Assembly (NCBI GenBank): GCA_947478535.1
Contig: CANJXD010000145.1
Location: forward strand, 1 to 11,188
Direction: 5' to 3'
Source: Acetobacteraceae bacterium
GTDB lineage: Bacteria; Pseudomonadota; Alphaproteobacteria; Acetobacterales; Acetobacteraceae
Length of the DNA stretch: 11,188 nt
Part shown: positions 1 through 6,938 of the stretch, piece by piece
Layout: every line of letters begins with the position of its first letter
Position numbering within the stretch: position 1 is the stretch's first letter
The notes under the pieces: model-generated
Told to the model about the DNA's origin: nothing
Seen by the model: the letters and a program-made list of their open reading frames with translations, nothing else
The model's database searches: none
Position numbers and translations under genes: made by a program

Positions 1-704
1 GCCGGGCTTTCATGTCCCAGCGCGATCAGCCGCCCTGTCTCGAAGCCTTCCTCCGGCGCGTCCATCCCGGCGGCGGCGGCGGCGGCGGCCAGGCTGCCGA
101 GCAGGCTGGCATGGCTGGCGTAGCTGTTCCGCCCATCCATCCCCCGCGCGATCGGCGCGTAGAGGGAGAAGGGAATCTGGCAGGCGGCGAGGCGGATGGC
201 GCGGCCGATCCCCGCGGTATCCAGCCCGGCAAGTCGCGCGGCGCAGGCGGCGGCACCGAGGCTGTGCCAGGCGCCATCGACATGCATCCCCGGCTTGATC
301 CGCCAGCCTTCCCCGGCGCGGGCGGCGACCTCATAGCCCAGGGCGAAGGCGGCGATGGCGGTGGCGTGGTCAGCGCCACGGGCGAGGGCGACGAGGGCGA
401 GTGGGGCGACGGGCAAGGCGGGGCGACCATGGGCGCGGGCGAGACCCTCATTCGCCTCATCCCAGCAGGTGGCGGCGGCGAGCACAGCCGCCGCGGCGCC
501 AGGGGCCAGGCGTGCTCCGGCGAGCGCCACATCCCCGGGAAACCCCGCCTGCATCGCCGCGGCAAAAGCCCGGACGCGGGGGTGGGCGAGACCGGCCAGG
601 GCGCAACCCAGGCTGTCCAACAGCAACAGTCTTGCCTTGGCCGCGGCAGGGCTGCCGGGGGACGGTCCCGCGGCCGCCCAGGCTGTGACAGCGGAAAAAC
701 TCAC
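1..704 (-). CDS. MmgE/PrpD family protein, N-terminal part (cut by left edge)
   Basis: This open frame runs leftward from a GTG at 704-702 without a stop to the window edge, giving 234 residues, about half of the usual ~450. Family-typical stretches are DSLGCALAGLA (about 30-40), CWDEANEGLARAHGRP (80-95), GYEVAARAGEGW (123-134), PGMHVDGAWHSLGAAA (138-153) and a mostly hydrophobic helical part with MDGRNSYASHASLLGS (189-204). The family includes 2-methylcitrate dehydratase and cis-aconitate decarboxylase, cytosolic enzymes that dehydrate or decarboxylate tricarboxylic-acid-like substrates. Many members have unknown substrates, and this one cannot be assigned. The GTG start overlaps the TGA of the preceding Bug-protein gene (GTGA, 701-704), so translation is probably coupled. 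I chose this start because the frame matches the family from its first residues and no better start lies nearby. A run of seven GCC codons encodes Ala206-212. Confidence 0.85.
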   Translation of the reverse strand, partial: MSFSAVTAWAAAGPSPGSPAAAKARLLLLDSLGCALAGLAHPRVRAFAAAMQAGFPGDVALAGARLAPGAAAAVLAAATCWDEANEGLARAHGRPALPVAPLALVALARGADHATAIAAFALGYEVAARAGEGWRIKPGMHVDGAWHSLGAAACAARLAGLDTAGIGRAIRLAACQIPFSLYAPIARGMDGRNSYASHASLLGSLAAAAAAAGMDAPEEGFETGRLIALGHESP

Positions 705-1693
705 TCCGCGGTGGCGCCGGATCGGCGGACGGCATCCCGCCAGACGCGGCGCTCGCGGTCCATCAGCTGGTTGAGGCTGGCGCGGCCCTGCGGCACGGCG
801 TCCGCCTCCCGCTGCGTCAAAACCGCGGCCCAGGCCGGGCCTTCCAGCACGGCGCGGAAAGCGCCTTCCAGGCCAGCGAGGATGGGCTCCGGCGCCGTCG
901 CCTGGGCGAAAACGCCATACCAGGGGCTGGCATCGAAGCCCGGCACGGTCTCCGCGATGGCGGGTACATCCGGCATGGCGCGAAAGCGCCGCGCGCTGGT
1001 CACGCCAATGGCGCGCAGCGCGCCGCCGGCGGTGACGTGTGGCTTCGAGGTGGCGAGACCGTCCAGCGCCACCGGGATGGTACCGGCGATCATGTCCGTC
1101 AGCAGCGGCGCGCTGCCGCGATAGGGCACATGCGTCATCGGCACGCCGACCAGGGTCCGCAGCAATTCCATCGACAGATGGGTGAAGCTGCCGACGCCGT
1201 TGGAGCCATAGGGGAGGCCATCCGGCCGTTTGGCGATGGTTTCCAGCAACTGCACCACCGTCGTCACCTGCGGCAGGGCGCGGGGGGACACGACCAGCAG
1301 GTTCGGCTGTTCGGCCAGCATCGCGATCGGGGTGAAATCCGTGTCGGGGTCGTAGCTGAGGCGGGGGAACAGCGCCTTGTTGATGGCGATGATGCCCTGG
1401 GTGGCGACCAGCAGCGTATGGCCATCCGGCGTCGCGCGGGCGACGGCCTCGGCGGCCGGGTTGCCGCCACCGCCGGCGCGGTTCTCCACAACGACCGGTT
1501 GGCCCCAACGGGCGGAAAGCTGCTCCGCCACGGCGCGGGCGAGGATGTCCGTCAGCCCCCCCGGCGCGAAGGGCAGCACGAGGCGGACCGGGCGCGTCGG
1601 CGCCCAGGCGCCCTGCGCCTGGACCCGCGCGGGGGCGGCGAGGGGGGCTGTGAGGGCGGCGCCGAATAGCGTGCGGCGGGGGAAGGGATGCAT
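701..1693 (-). CDS. Bug/TctC-family tripartite tricarboxylate transporter substrate-binding protein
   Basis: The 330-residue product is a periplasmic binding protein of the Bug (TctC) family, which captures carboxylates and related small molecules. The N terminus PRRTLFGAALTAPLAA has a twin arginine and a hydrophobic core, and a signal-peptidase site is likely after VQA (residue 26), consistent with Tat or Sec export. Family motifs are PFAPGGLTDILAR (41-53), VVVENRAGGGGN (67-78), YDPDTDFTPIAML (114-126), HVPYRGSAP (188-196) and MPDVPAIAET (240-249). Length is normal for the family. I chose ATG 1693 because the signal peptide begins there and a GAAGG ribosome site lies about 8 bases upstream; the frame stays open to 1894 but that part overlaps the aldolase gene. 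It follows the aldolase gene by 11 bases and overlaps the MmgE/PrpD start. No TctA or TctB membrane subunit lies in the window. Such orphan Bug proteins are common in some proteobacteria. The ligand is unknown. Confidence 0.93.
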   Translation of the reverse strand: MHPFPRRTLFGAALTAPLAAPARVQAQGAWAPTRPVRLVLPFAPGGLTDILARAVAEQLSARWGQPVVVENRAGGGGNPAAEAVARATPDGHTLLVATQGIIAINKALFPRLSYDPDTDFTPIAMLAEQPNLLVVSPRALPQVTTVVQLLETIAKRPDGLPYGSNGVGSFTHLSMELLRTLVGVPMTHVPYRGSAPLLTDMIAGTIPVALDGLATSKPHVTAGGALRAIGVTSARRFRAMPDVPAIAETVPGFDASPWYGVFAQATAPEPILAGLEGAFRAVLEGPAWAAVLTQREADAVPQGRASLNQLMDRERRVWRDAVRRSGATAE

Positions 1694-1704
1694 GGAGAGT
1701 GCCT

Positions 1705-2469
1705 TCACTGCGTGTAGTCCGGTTCCTCGCGGTCCAGCACCCGCCGCCATGCGTTCAGATGCAGGCGCGCATCGTAGCGATCGCTCCAGGGGCCGTTGAA
1801 GCGCCGGCGGAGGCGGTCCGGCAGGGTGTGCAGGGGCTGGCCGGTGGACAGCGCCGTCATCTGGTACATGGCGGTGCGCTCGGCGATGAAGCATTCGTCG
1901 AAGGCATCCGCGACCGTCGGGCCGACCACGGTCACGCCATGGCCGCGCATCACCATCACCGACTTCTCGCCGAGGCAGCGCGCGATGCGGTCCCCTTCCT
2001 CACTGTGGTGCACGGGCTCATCGCCTTCGTGGTCGTAGACGATGCGGTCATTGAGGGTGAGGTTGTTGTGGTGGCTGAGTTGCAGTTCCGCATCCCGCAG
2101 CAGCGACAGCGCGGTGAGCCAGCGCGGATGCACATGGACGACGCAGGCGGCGTTCGGGTTCAGCAGGTGGATGCGGGCATGGATGTGGAAGGCGACTTTC
2201 CGAAGCTCCCCAGTGCCCTGCAGGACCTTCCCATCGAGGTTGCAGATGATGAGGTCGGAGGCCTTGAGCTCCTGGAACAGGTAGCCGCGGGGGTTGATGA
2301 GGAAGCGGGGTTCGCCTTCTCCCGGCAGCATCAGGGAATTGTGGTTGCCGATCTGCTCGTTCCAGCCTTCCCGGGCGGCGACGCGGAACACGGCTGCCAT
2401 GTCGCAGCGCAGTTCCCATTCCTGCTCTTCGGCCGCGCTGCTGCTGCGGCGCTCGATGATGGCGGACAT
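1705..2469 (-). CDS. Class II aldolase/adducin family protein
   Basis: The 254-residue cytosolic protein belongs to the zinc-dependent class II aldolase/adducin superfamily, which includes fuculose-phosphate aldolase, ribulose-5-phosphate epimerase and several decarboxylases. The metal-site pattern is visible: a Glu in GTGELRKVAFHIHARI (Glu88), HVHP (His112 and His114) and RGHG (His177). By analogy with FucA, the Glu is the candidate acid/base and the three His the zinc ligands. An early NHNS motif (42-45) corresponds to the substrate-binding Asn region of the family. The C-terminal tail (NGPWSDRYDARLHLNAWRRV) is typical of aldolase-II proteins in catabolic clusters rather than of AraD or FucA. 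The start at 2469 is supported by GAGGAAGG six bases upstream; a longer frame to 2568 would overlap the deacylase gene and lacks family similarity. It lies 32 bases after the deacylase gene in the same unit. The substrate is not predictable; retro-aldol cleavage or decarboxylation is most likely. Confidence 0.92.
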   Translation of the reverse strand: MSAIIERRSSSAAEEQEWELRCDMAAVFRVAAREGWNEQIGNHNSLMLPGEGEPRFLINPRGYLFQELKASDLIICNLDGKVLQGTGELRKVAFHIHARIHLLNPNAACVVHVHPRWLTALSLLRDAELQLSHHNNLTLNDRIVYDHEGDEPVHHSEEGDRIARCLGEKSVMVMRGHGVTVVGPTVADAFDECFIAERTAMYQMTALSTGQPLHTLPDRLRRRFNGPWSDRYDARLHLNAWRRVLDREEPDYTQ

Positions 2470-2475
2470 GGCGTG

Positions 2476-2483
2476 CCTTCCTC
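2476..2483 (-). promoter_or_regulatory. Ribosome binding site of the class II aldolase gene
   Basis: On the minus strand this reads GAGGAAGG, six bases before the ATG at 2469-2467. It fixes the start at the conserved MSAIIERR residues rather than at the upstream in-frame ATG at 2568, which lies inside the preceding gene. Confidence 0.7.
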
Positions 2484-2501
2484 GTTGCTTGATGGGGTAG
2501 C

Positions 2502-3500
2502 CTATAGGTCGCGGGCGATGACCGCCACCGGGTCTCCGGTGCGGACGCGCCCGGCATGGCGGATGCACCAGAGAAACCCGCCGGCCTTGTAGGATAGCGG
2601 GATGGCGGGCGCGGAGGGATCCTCGATGCGGTGCAGCAGGCCGGCCGGCGCGCCGGGCTCGACCGTTGCCGCCAGGGCATCGAAGCCTTCCCAGATTCCG
2701 TCACAGGGCGCGAAGACGTAGTGGGCGAGGTCCGGCACCGTCATGCGGCGGGAAGCGCCGTAGGGGCCGAGTTCCACCGTCTCATCGAGTATCCCGGCAT
2801 GGCGCAGCAGGTTGCGGGCGCCGCGCTTCGTAATGGCAAGGTTGGCGTTGCTCAGTCGCCCGCCGCCGCCGAGTTCCGAGGAGAGCGCCGTGATGCCGCG
2901 CGCTTCCGCCTGGGCCAGCAGAGTGGGGCCGGCATTGACCTCCCGCAGCAGCAGCGTGACCGGGGCGTTGAAGGCATCCGCCATCGCCAGCGTACGCGCC
3001 TGCAGGCCCGGATCGTCCAGGATATGGCCGCAGGCGGAGGGAAAAATGTCCATCCCCGTGCCGCCGCTGTGCAAATCCTGCTGGTAGTCGCAGAGCGGCA
3101 GCAGCACGCTTTCCACGTAATGCGCGAGCGAGAGAGCGAAGCCGCCGAAGGGGTCGCCGGGGAAGCAGCGGTTGAAGTCGCGCCCATCCAGCGGCGACAG
3201 GCGCTTGCCGGCGGCGCAGGCGGGGTAGTGCATGGCGGGCAGGATGATGACGCGGCCCTGTACTTCCTCCGGCCGCAGGGTGCGGGCCATGTCGAGCAGC
3301 GTGACCTGGCCTTCGTATTCGTCACCATGGTTGCCGGCGGTCAGCAGAATGGTGGGGCCGGTGCCGTTGGCGACGACGACAATCGGGACCGGGATGGTGC
3401 CCCAGCCGCTGTCATCGCGGGATTGCGGCACCCGGAGATGCCCGGCCTGGCGGCCTTTGGCGGCGAAATCGACCTCGGCGACGATAGGGCTAGCCGACAT
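2502..3500 (-). CDS. Succinylglutamate desuccinylase/aspartoacylase (AstE/AspA) family zinc deacylase
   Basis: The 332-residue protein belongs to the M14-like AstE/AspA family, cytosolic zinc enzymes that hydrolyse the amide bond of N-acyl amino acids. The zinc site is readable: GNHGDEYEG gives His58 and Glu61, and QDLHSGG gives His144. The substrate-binding signature DGRDFNRCFPG lies at 105-115 and the probable catalytic Glu is Glu209 in SSELGGGG. The C-terminal beta domain (about 250-332) ends in RTGDPVAVIA, as in AspA relatives. GNHGDEYEG also resembles DoeB-type N-acetyl-diaminobutyrate deacetylases of ectoine breakdown, but no other doe gene is present, so I leave the substrate open. ATG 3500 is chosen because GAGGAA lies three to four bases upstream and conserved sequence follows; the open frame to 3566 runs into the control region. 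It is the first gene of the leftward unit and diverges from the ABC importer, suggesting it acts on the imported solute. Confidence 0.92.
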   Translation of the reverse strand: MSASPIVAEVDFAAKGRQAGHLRVPQSRDDSGWGTIPVPIVVVANGTGPTILLTAGNHGDEYEGQVTLLDMARTLRPEEVQGRVIILPAMHYPACAAGKRLSPLDGRDFNRCFPGDPFGGFALSLAHYVESVLLPLCDYQQDLHSGGTGMDIFPSACGHILDDPGLQARTLAMADAFNAPVTLLLREVNAGPTLLAQAEARGITALSSELGGGGRLSNANLAITKRGARNLLRHAGILDETVELGPYGASRRMTVPDLAHYVFAPCDGIWEGFDALAATVEPGAPAGLLHRIEDPSAPAIPLSYKAGGFLWCIRHAGRVRTGDPVAVIARDL

Positions 3501-3589
3501 TTCTTCCTCATCCCGCTCCACGGGCGATTGAACCGCGCCGCCAGCGAAGGCTAGCATCCCCAGCACAATACGGGAGAGGGGGCTGTTCC
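3501..3589. promoter_or_regulatory. Divergent intergenic control region
   Basis: These 89 bases separate the leftward deacylase unit from the rightward importer unit, so they should hold both promoters. Rightward, TTGAAC at 3528-3533 and TAGCAT at 3552-3557 (18-base spacer) make a weak sigma-70-like pair. I see no convincing leftward promoter. GGCTAGC occurs at 3549-3555, overlapping the putative -10, and again as the palindrome GGCTAGCC at 3488-3495, just inside the deacylase gene. They could be operator half-sites, though this rests on two short matches. The importer's ribosome site (GAGGGGG, 3576-3582) ends seven bases before its ATG. Confidence 0.5.
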
Positions 3590-5134
3590 ATGCTGACTCG
3601 TCGCCATTTGGGATTGACCGCGGGGGCTACGGCCCTGGGCGGGGCACTCGGAACGCCGGCCCTGGCGCAGGGGGTGCGCGGGACCGTGGTGATGGCGCAG
3701 CAGGCGCAGCCGCCGTCCCTCGACGCGCAGGTGACGACGGCGCAGGCCAGCCGCAACATCAACCTGCATGTCTATGAGACGCTGTTCGCCCGCGACGAGG
3801 CCGGCAACCCGAAGCCGGACCTGGCGGAGGGTGTCGATATCTCGGCCGATGGGCTGACCTATCGCTTCAGCCTGCGCGACGCGCGCTTTCACAACGGCAA
3901 GCGCCTGACGAGCGCGGATGTGAAGGCATCGCTGTTGCGCTACGGCCGCGTCGGCGGGTCCGCCTTCATCATGCAGCCCGTCGAATCGATCGACACGCCG
4001 GATGCGAAGACGGTGGTGGTGCGGCTGAAGGAACCGAGCCCGGGCTTCATCGCCGGCATCTCCTCCCCCCGCGCGCCCTGCGCGATCATCCCGGAGGAGG
4101 AGGCGGGGAAGGACGCATCCCGCATCGAGGTGATCGGCACCGGGCCGTTCCGCTTCGTCGAATACCGCCCGGACAGCCATGTGCGGCTGACGCGGTTTGG
4201 CGAGTATGCGCAGAACACCGCCTATGCGGGGATGGACGGCTTCGCGGGCCGCAAGGTCGCCAACGTGGAAAACCTGATGATCCGCTTCGTGCCGGAAGGT
4301 GGCGCGCGGACGGCGGGGTTGCAGGCGGGCGAGATCCAGATCCTCGAAGCCATCGCCGTGCCGGCGGCGCAGCGCCTGCGCAGCGACCGCAGCTTGCAGA
4401 TGCATGAGATGATGCCCTGGTCCTTCCAGACGCTGATGCTCAACCACGTCATGCCGCCGATGGACAACCCGGTGTTCCGCCGCGCCATGCAGGCCGCGCT
4501 GGACCTGGAGGAGGTCATGGCGATCTCCACCGACGGGCTCTATCGGATGACGCATGGCTGGCAGCACCCGGGCACGGAATTCTTTGCCGGCGATGTCGGC
4601 AAGCCGCTCTACAACATGAACAACAAGGACCGCGCCCGCGCCCTGCTGCGGGAGGCGAATTACCGCGGGGAGGAGATCATCCTGCTCGGCGACAGCAGCT
4701 TCTCCAACCACCAGGCGACCATCGTGACGGCGGCGGAGCAGATGAAGGCCGTCGGCATCAATGTGAAGGTGGTGATCACGGATTGGCCGACCGCCTTCAG
4801 CCAGCGCACGCAGCGCACGGGCTGGCATGCCTGGGCGCTGATGCTGGGGATCGAGCCCTATGAGGGACCCTATGGCGTCGTCGGCTTCTTCAGCGGCCAT
4901 GCGCCGGTGCAGCATCTGCGCGACGACGTGATCGAGGATTGCCAGCGCCGGCTGACGACGAGCCTCGGCGCGGAGGACCGCAAGAAGGCGGTCAGTGATT
5001 TCCAGGCGCGCATGTATGACCAGGCCATCGCCATCAAATGCGGCGATGTCGGCATCGTCCAGGCCACGCGGGCGCAGGTGCGAGACTACAAGCCCTATCG
5101 CATCCCCCGCATGTGGGGGATTTCGCTGGCGTAA
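3590..5134 (+). CDS. ABC transporter substrate-binding protein, family 5 (peptide/opine/nickel type)
   Basis: The 514-residue periplasmic solute receptor belongs to the DppA/OppA cluster. The N terminus TRRHLGLTAGATALGGAL is a signal peptide with a twin arginine, with likely cleavage after ALA near residue 26. Family marks are the start PPSLDAQ (41-47), VYETLF (61-66), the strand pair GLTYRFSLRDARFHNGKRLTSADVK between 88 and 112, GTGPFRFVEY (183-192) and the interlobe region with FRRAMQAALDLEEVM near 300. Length is normal for the family. ATG 3590 is supported by GAGGGGG seven bases upstream and by the signal peptide. It heads the importer unit and is followed six bases later by the first permease. 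Di- and oligopeptides are the classical ligands, but this family also binds opines, glutathione, nickel chelates and other amides, so the ligand is uncertain. The adjacent divergent amide hydrolase favours an acylated amino acid or similar compound. Confidence 0.94.
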   Translation: MLTRRHLGLTAGATALGGALGTPALAQGVRGTVVMAQQAQPPSLDAQVTTAQASRNINLHVYETLFARDEAGNPKPDLAEGVDISADGLTYRFSLRDARFHNGKRLTSADVKASLLRYGRVGGSAFIMQPVESIDTPDAKTVVVRLKEPSPGFIAGISSPRAPCAIIPEEEAGKDASRIEVIGTGPFRFVEYRPDSHVRLTRFGEYAQNTAYAGMDGFAGRKVANVENLMIRFVPEGGARTAGLQAGEIQILEAIAVPAAQRLRSDRSLQMHEMMPWSFQTLMLNHVMPPMDNPVFRRAMQAALDLEEVMAISTDGLYRMTHGWQHPGTEFFAGDVGKPLYNMNNKDRARALLREANYRGEEIILLGDSSFSNHQATIVTAAEQMKAVGINVKVVITDWPTAFSQRTQRTGWHAWALMLGIEPYEGPYGVVGFFSGHAPVQHLRDDVIEDCQRRLTTSLGAEDRKKAVSDFQARMYDQAIAIKCGDVGIVQATRAQVRDYKPYRIPRMWGISLA

Positions 5135-5140
5135 GCGGGA

Positions 5141-6088
5141 GTGTTGAAATACGCGGCGCGGCGCATCCTTGCCGCGCTGCCGGTGCTGCTGCTCGTCTCG
5201 CTGATGTCCTTCGCCATCGTCTGGATCGTGCCGGGCGATGTGGCGGCGGAAATGGCGGGGCCGACGGCGACGGCCGAGGAGCTTTCCCGATTGAGGGAGC
5301 GGCTGGGGCTGAACAAGCCCTGGCATGAACAGCTTGTCGGCTGGTACTGGGCGCTGGCGCAGGGTGACCTGGGGGAGAGCATCCTGCTGCGCCAGGGCGT
5401 CGGCGCGGCCATCGTGGAACGGCTCCCGGTGACGCTCTCGCTGACTTTTCTCGCGCTTGGCATCGCGCTGACGGCTGGGACCGCACTGGGCGTGCTGGCG
5501 GCGGTGCAGGCGGGGCGCGGGGCGGATCGCGCCGCGATGGGGGCGGCGCTGATCGGCTTCTCCGTGCCGGAATTCTGGCTCGGCCTCGTCTTCGTCTATG
5601 TCTTCGCGGTGCAACTGGCGTGGCTGCCGACCGGCGGCTTCGTGCCCTTCACGCAGGATCCGCTGGGCTGGGCGCGGGGGATGATCCTGCCGGCGACGAC
5701 CCTGGCGCTGGCGCAGATCGGGTTGTTCGCCCGGATGACGCGGGCGGCGATGCTGGAAGTGCTGCGGCAGGATTACGTCCGAACTGCGCGCGCCAAGGGC
5801 ATGCCGGGCTGGATCGTCATCGGCAAGCATGCGCTGCGCAATGCGCTGATCCCCGTCGTCACCGTGGCGGGCATCGCCTGCGGCGTGCTGCTCGGCGGCA
5901 CCGTCGTCATCGAGAGCGTGTTCAGCCTGCCTGGGGTGGGGCGGCTGATCGTGGGGGCGATCCAGCGGCGGGACTATCCCGTCATCCAGGGCGGGCTGCT
6001 GCTGACGGCCACCATTTTTGTCGTCGTGAACCTGGCGGTGGACCTGCTCTATGCCTGGCTCGATCCGAGGATCCGGCATGGCCGCTAA
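5141..6088 (+). CDS. Dipeptide/oligopeptide ABC transporter permease (DppB type)
   Basis: The 315-residue inner-membrane subunit has about six hydrophobic segments (near 8-30, 98-122, 135-160, 183-203, 236-258 and 285-305). Family features are the N-terminal LKYAARRILAALPVLLLVS, GDLGESILLR (75-84), VPEFWLGLVFVYVFA (142-156), LPTGGFVPF (162-170), and the EAA loop DYVRTARAKGMPGW with KHALRNALIP (211-238), which contacts the ATPases. The C terminus NLAVDLLYAWLDPRIR is diagnostic for DppB. The start is GTG at 5141. A TTG follows immediately at 5144, and either could be used: the GGGAG motif (5137-5141) sits very close to both, so initiation may depend on coupling to the upstream stop at 5132-5134. 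It pairs with the next permease, whose ATG lies inside its last codons. Confidence 0.94.
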   Translation: MLKYAARRILAALPVLLLVSLMSFAIVWIVPGDVAAEMAGPTATAEELSRLRERLGLNKPWHEQLVGWYWALAQGDLGESILLRQGVGAAIVERLPVTLSLTFLALGIALTAGTALGVLAAVQAGRGADRAAMGAALIGFSVPEFWLGLVFVYVFAVQLAWLPTGGFVPFTQDPLGWARGMILPATTLALAQIGLFARMTRAAMLEVLRQDYVRTARAKGMPGWIVIGKHALRNALIPVVTVAGIACGVLLGGTVVIESVFSLPGVGRLIVGAIQRRDYPVIQGGLLLTATIFVVVNLAVDLLYAWLDPRIRHGR

Positions 6089-6938
6089 GGCAGGCGGCAA
6101 GGCGCCAGGCGCTTTCGCGCGGCTGGTCGCGCATCCCTCCTTCCGCTGGGGGCTGCTGCTGTTCGGGCTGGTGGTGTTCTGCGCCGTCTTCGCCTGGTGG
6201 CTGGCGCCGCATGATCCGCTGCGGAACAATTTCCGCACGCGGTTCCGCGCGCCGGATGAGACCTTCTGGCTCGGCACGGATCGCTTTGGGCGGGATATCC
6301 TGTCGCGCACCCTCCATGGGGCGAAGGTCTCGCTGCGGATCGGGCTCGGCGTCGCGGCGCTGACGGCGGTGGTCGGCGGGATGATCGGCGCGCTGGCGGG
6401 GTTCGTGCAGCGCCTCGATGGGCCGCTGATGCGCTTCATGGATGCGCTGATGGCCTTCCCCGCCGTGCTGTTGGCCATCGCGCTGGCGGCGGCGCTCGGG
6501 CCTTCGGAGCTCAACGCCATCCTCGCACTGTCCATCGCCTATGCGCCGAGGACGGCGCGGGTGATGCGGGCGGGGGTGATGGTGGTGCGGGAGTTCCCCT
6601 TCGTGGAGGGTGCGCGCGCTATCGGCGCCTCCCCGGCCCGGGTGCTGATGCGCCACATCCTGCCCAATGCGATGGCGCCGCTGGTGGTGCAGCAGACCTA
6701 TGTCTTCGCGCTGGCCATCCTGGCGGAAGCGGTGCTGAGTTTTCTCGGCGTCGGCCCGCCACCGCCGACGCCGACACTCGGCGGGATCATCGCGGATGGG
6801 CGTGACTACATCCAGGAAGCGCCGTGGATTTCGCTGGTACCCGGTGTGGCCATCGCGATGACGGTGCTCGGGCTGAACCTGATGGGCGATGGGCTGCGCG
6901 ATGCGCTGGACCCACGCCTCAGGACCGCCATCCGATGA
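6078..6938 (+). CDS. Dipeptide/oligopeptide ABC transporter permease (DppC type)
   Basis: The 286-residue inner-membrane subunit is the partner of the preceding DppB-type permease. The N-terminal membrane helix is at about 24-43. The DppC signature FWLGTDRFGRDILSR (63-77) follows, then membrane segments near 88-110, 123-141, 145-165 and 205-224. The EAA loop FVEGARAIGASPARVLMRHI lies at 175-194, followed by LPNAMAP, SFLGVGPPPPTPTLG (221-235) and the C-terminal GDGLRDALDPRLR. I chose ATG 6078 over the in-frame ATG 6051 because GAGG lies about seven bases upstream of 6078, and because the preceding nine residues are translated from the permease gene's tail. The chosen start overlaps that gene by 11 bases. 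Its TGA overlaps the next ATG (ATGA, 6935-6938), so expression of permease and ATPase is probably coupled. Confidence 0.94.
   Translation: MAAKAGGKAPGAFARLVAHPSFRWGLLLFGLVVFCAVFAWWLAPHDPLRNNFRTRFRAPDETFWLGTDRFGRDILSRTLHGAKVSLRIGLGVAALTAVVGGMIGALAGFVQRLDGPLMRFMDALMAFPAVLLAIALAAALGPSELNAILALSIAYAPRTARVMRAGVMVVREFPFVEGARAIGASPARVLMRHILPNAMAPLVVQQTYVFALAILAEAVLSFLGVGPPPPTPTLGGIIADGRDYIQEAPWISLVPGVAIAMTVLGLNLMGDGLRDALDPRLRTAIR

Noticed and set aside
12..1124. A 370-codon plus-strand open frame with glycine-rich product.
   Set aside because: It lies opposite the MmgE/PrpD and Bug-protein genes, is low in complexity and has no recognisable motif. The minus-strand reading gives coherent conserved proteins.
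2502..3500. Naming the AstE/AspA protein as ectoine-pathway DoeB.
   Set aside because: The zinc motif resembles DoeB, but no DoeA-type hydrolase, aminotransferase or dehydrogenase of ectoine catabolism is in the window, and the adjacent importer is of peptide type. Only the family name is supported.
3551..6535. A 994-codon open frame on the minus strand opposite the binding-protein and permease genes.
   Set aside because: The plus strand here carries three clear transporter genes with family motifs throughout. The antisense product is rich in Arg, His, Asp and Gln in the way expected of the complement of GC-biased codons, and shows no domain. It is a stop-poor shadow of high-GC coding sequence.
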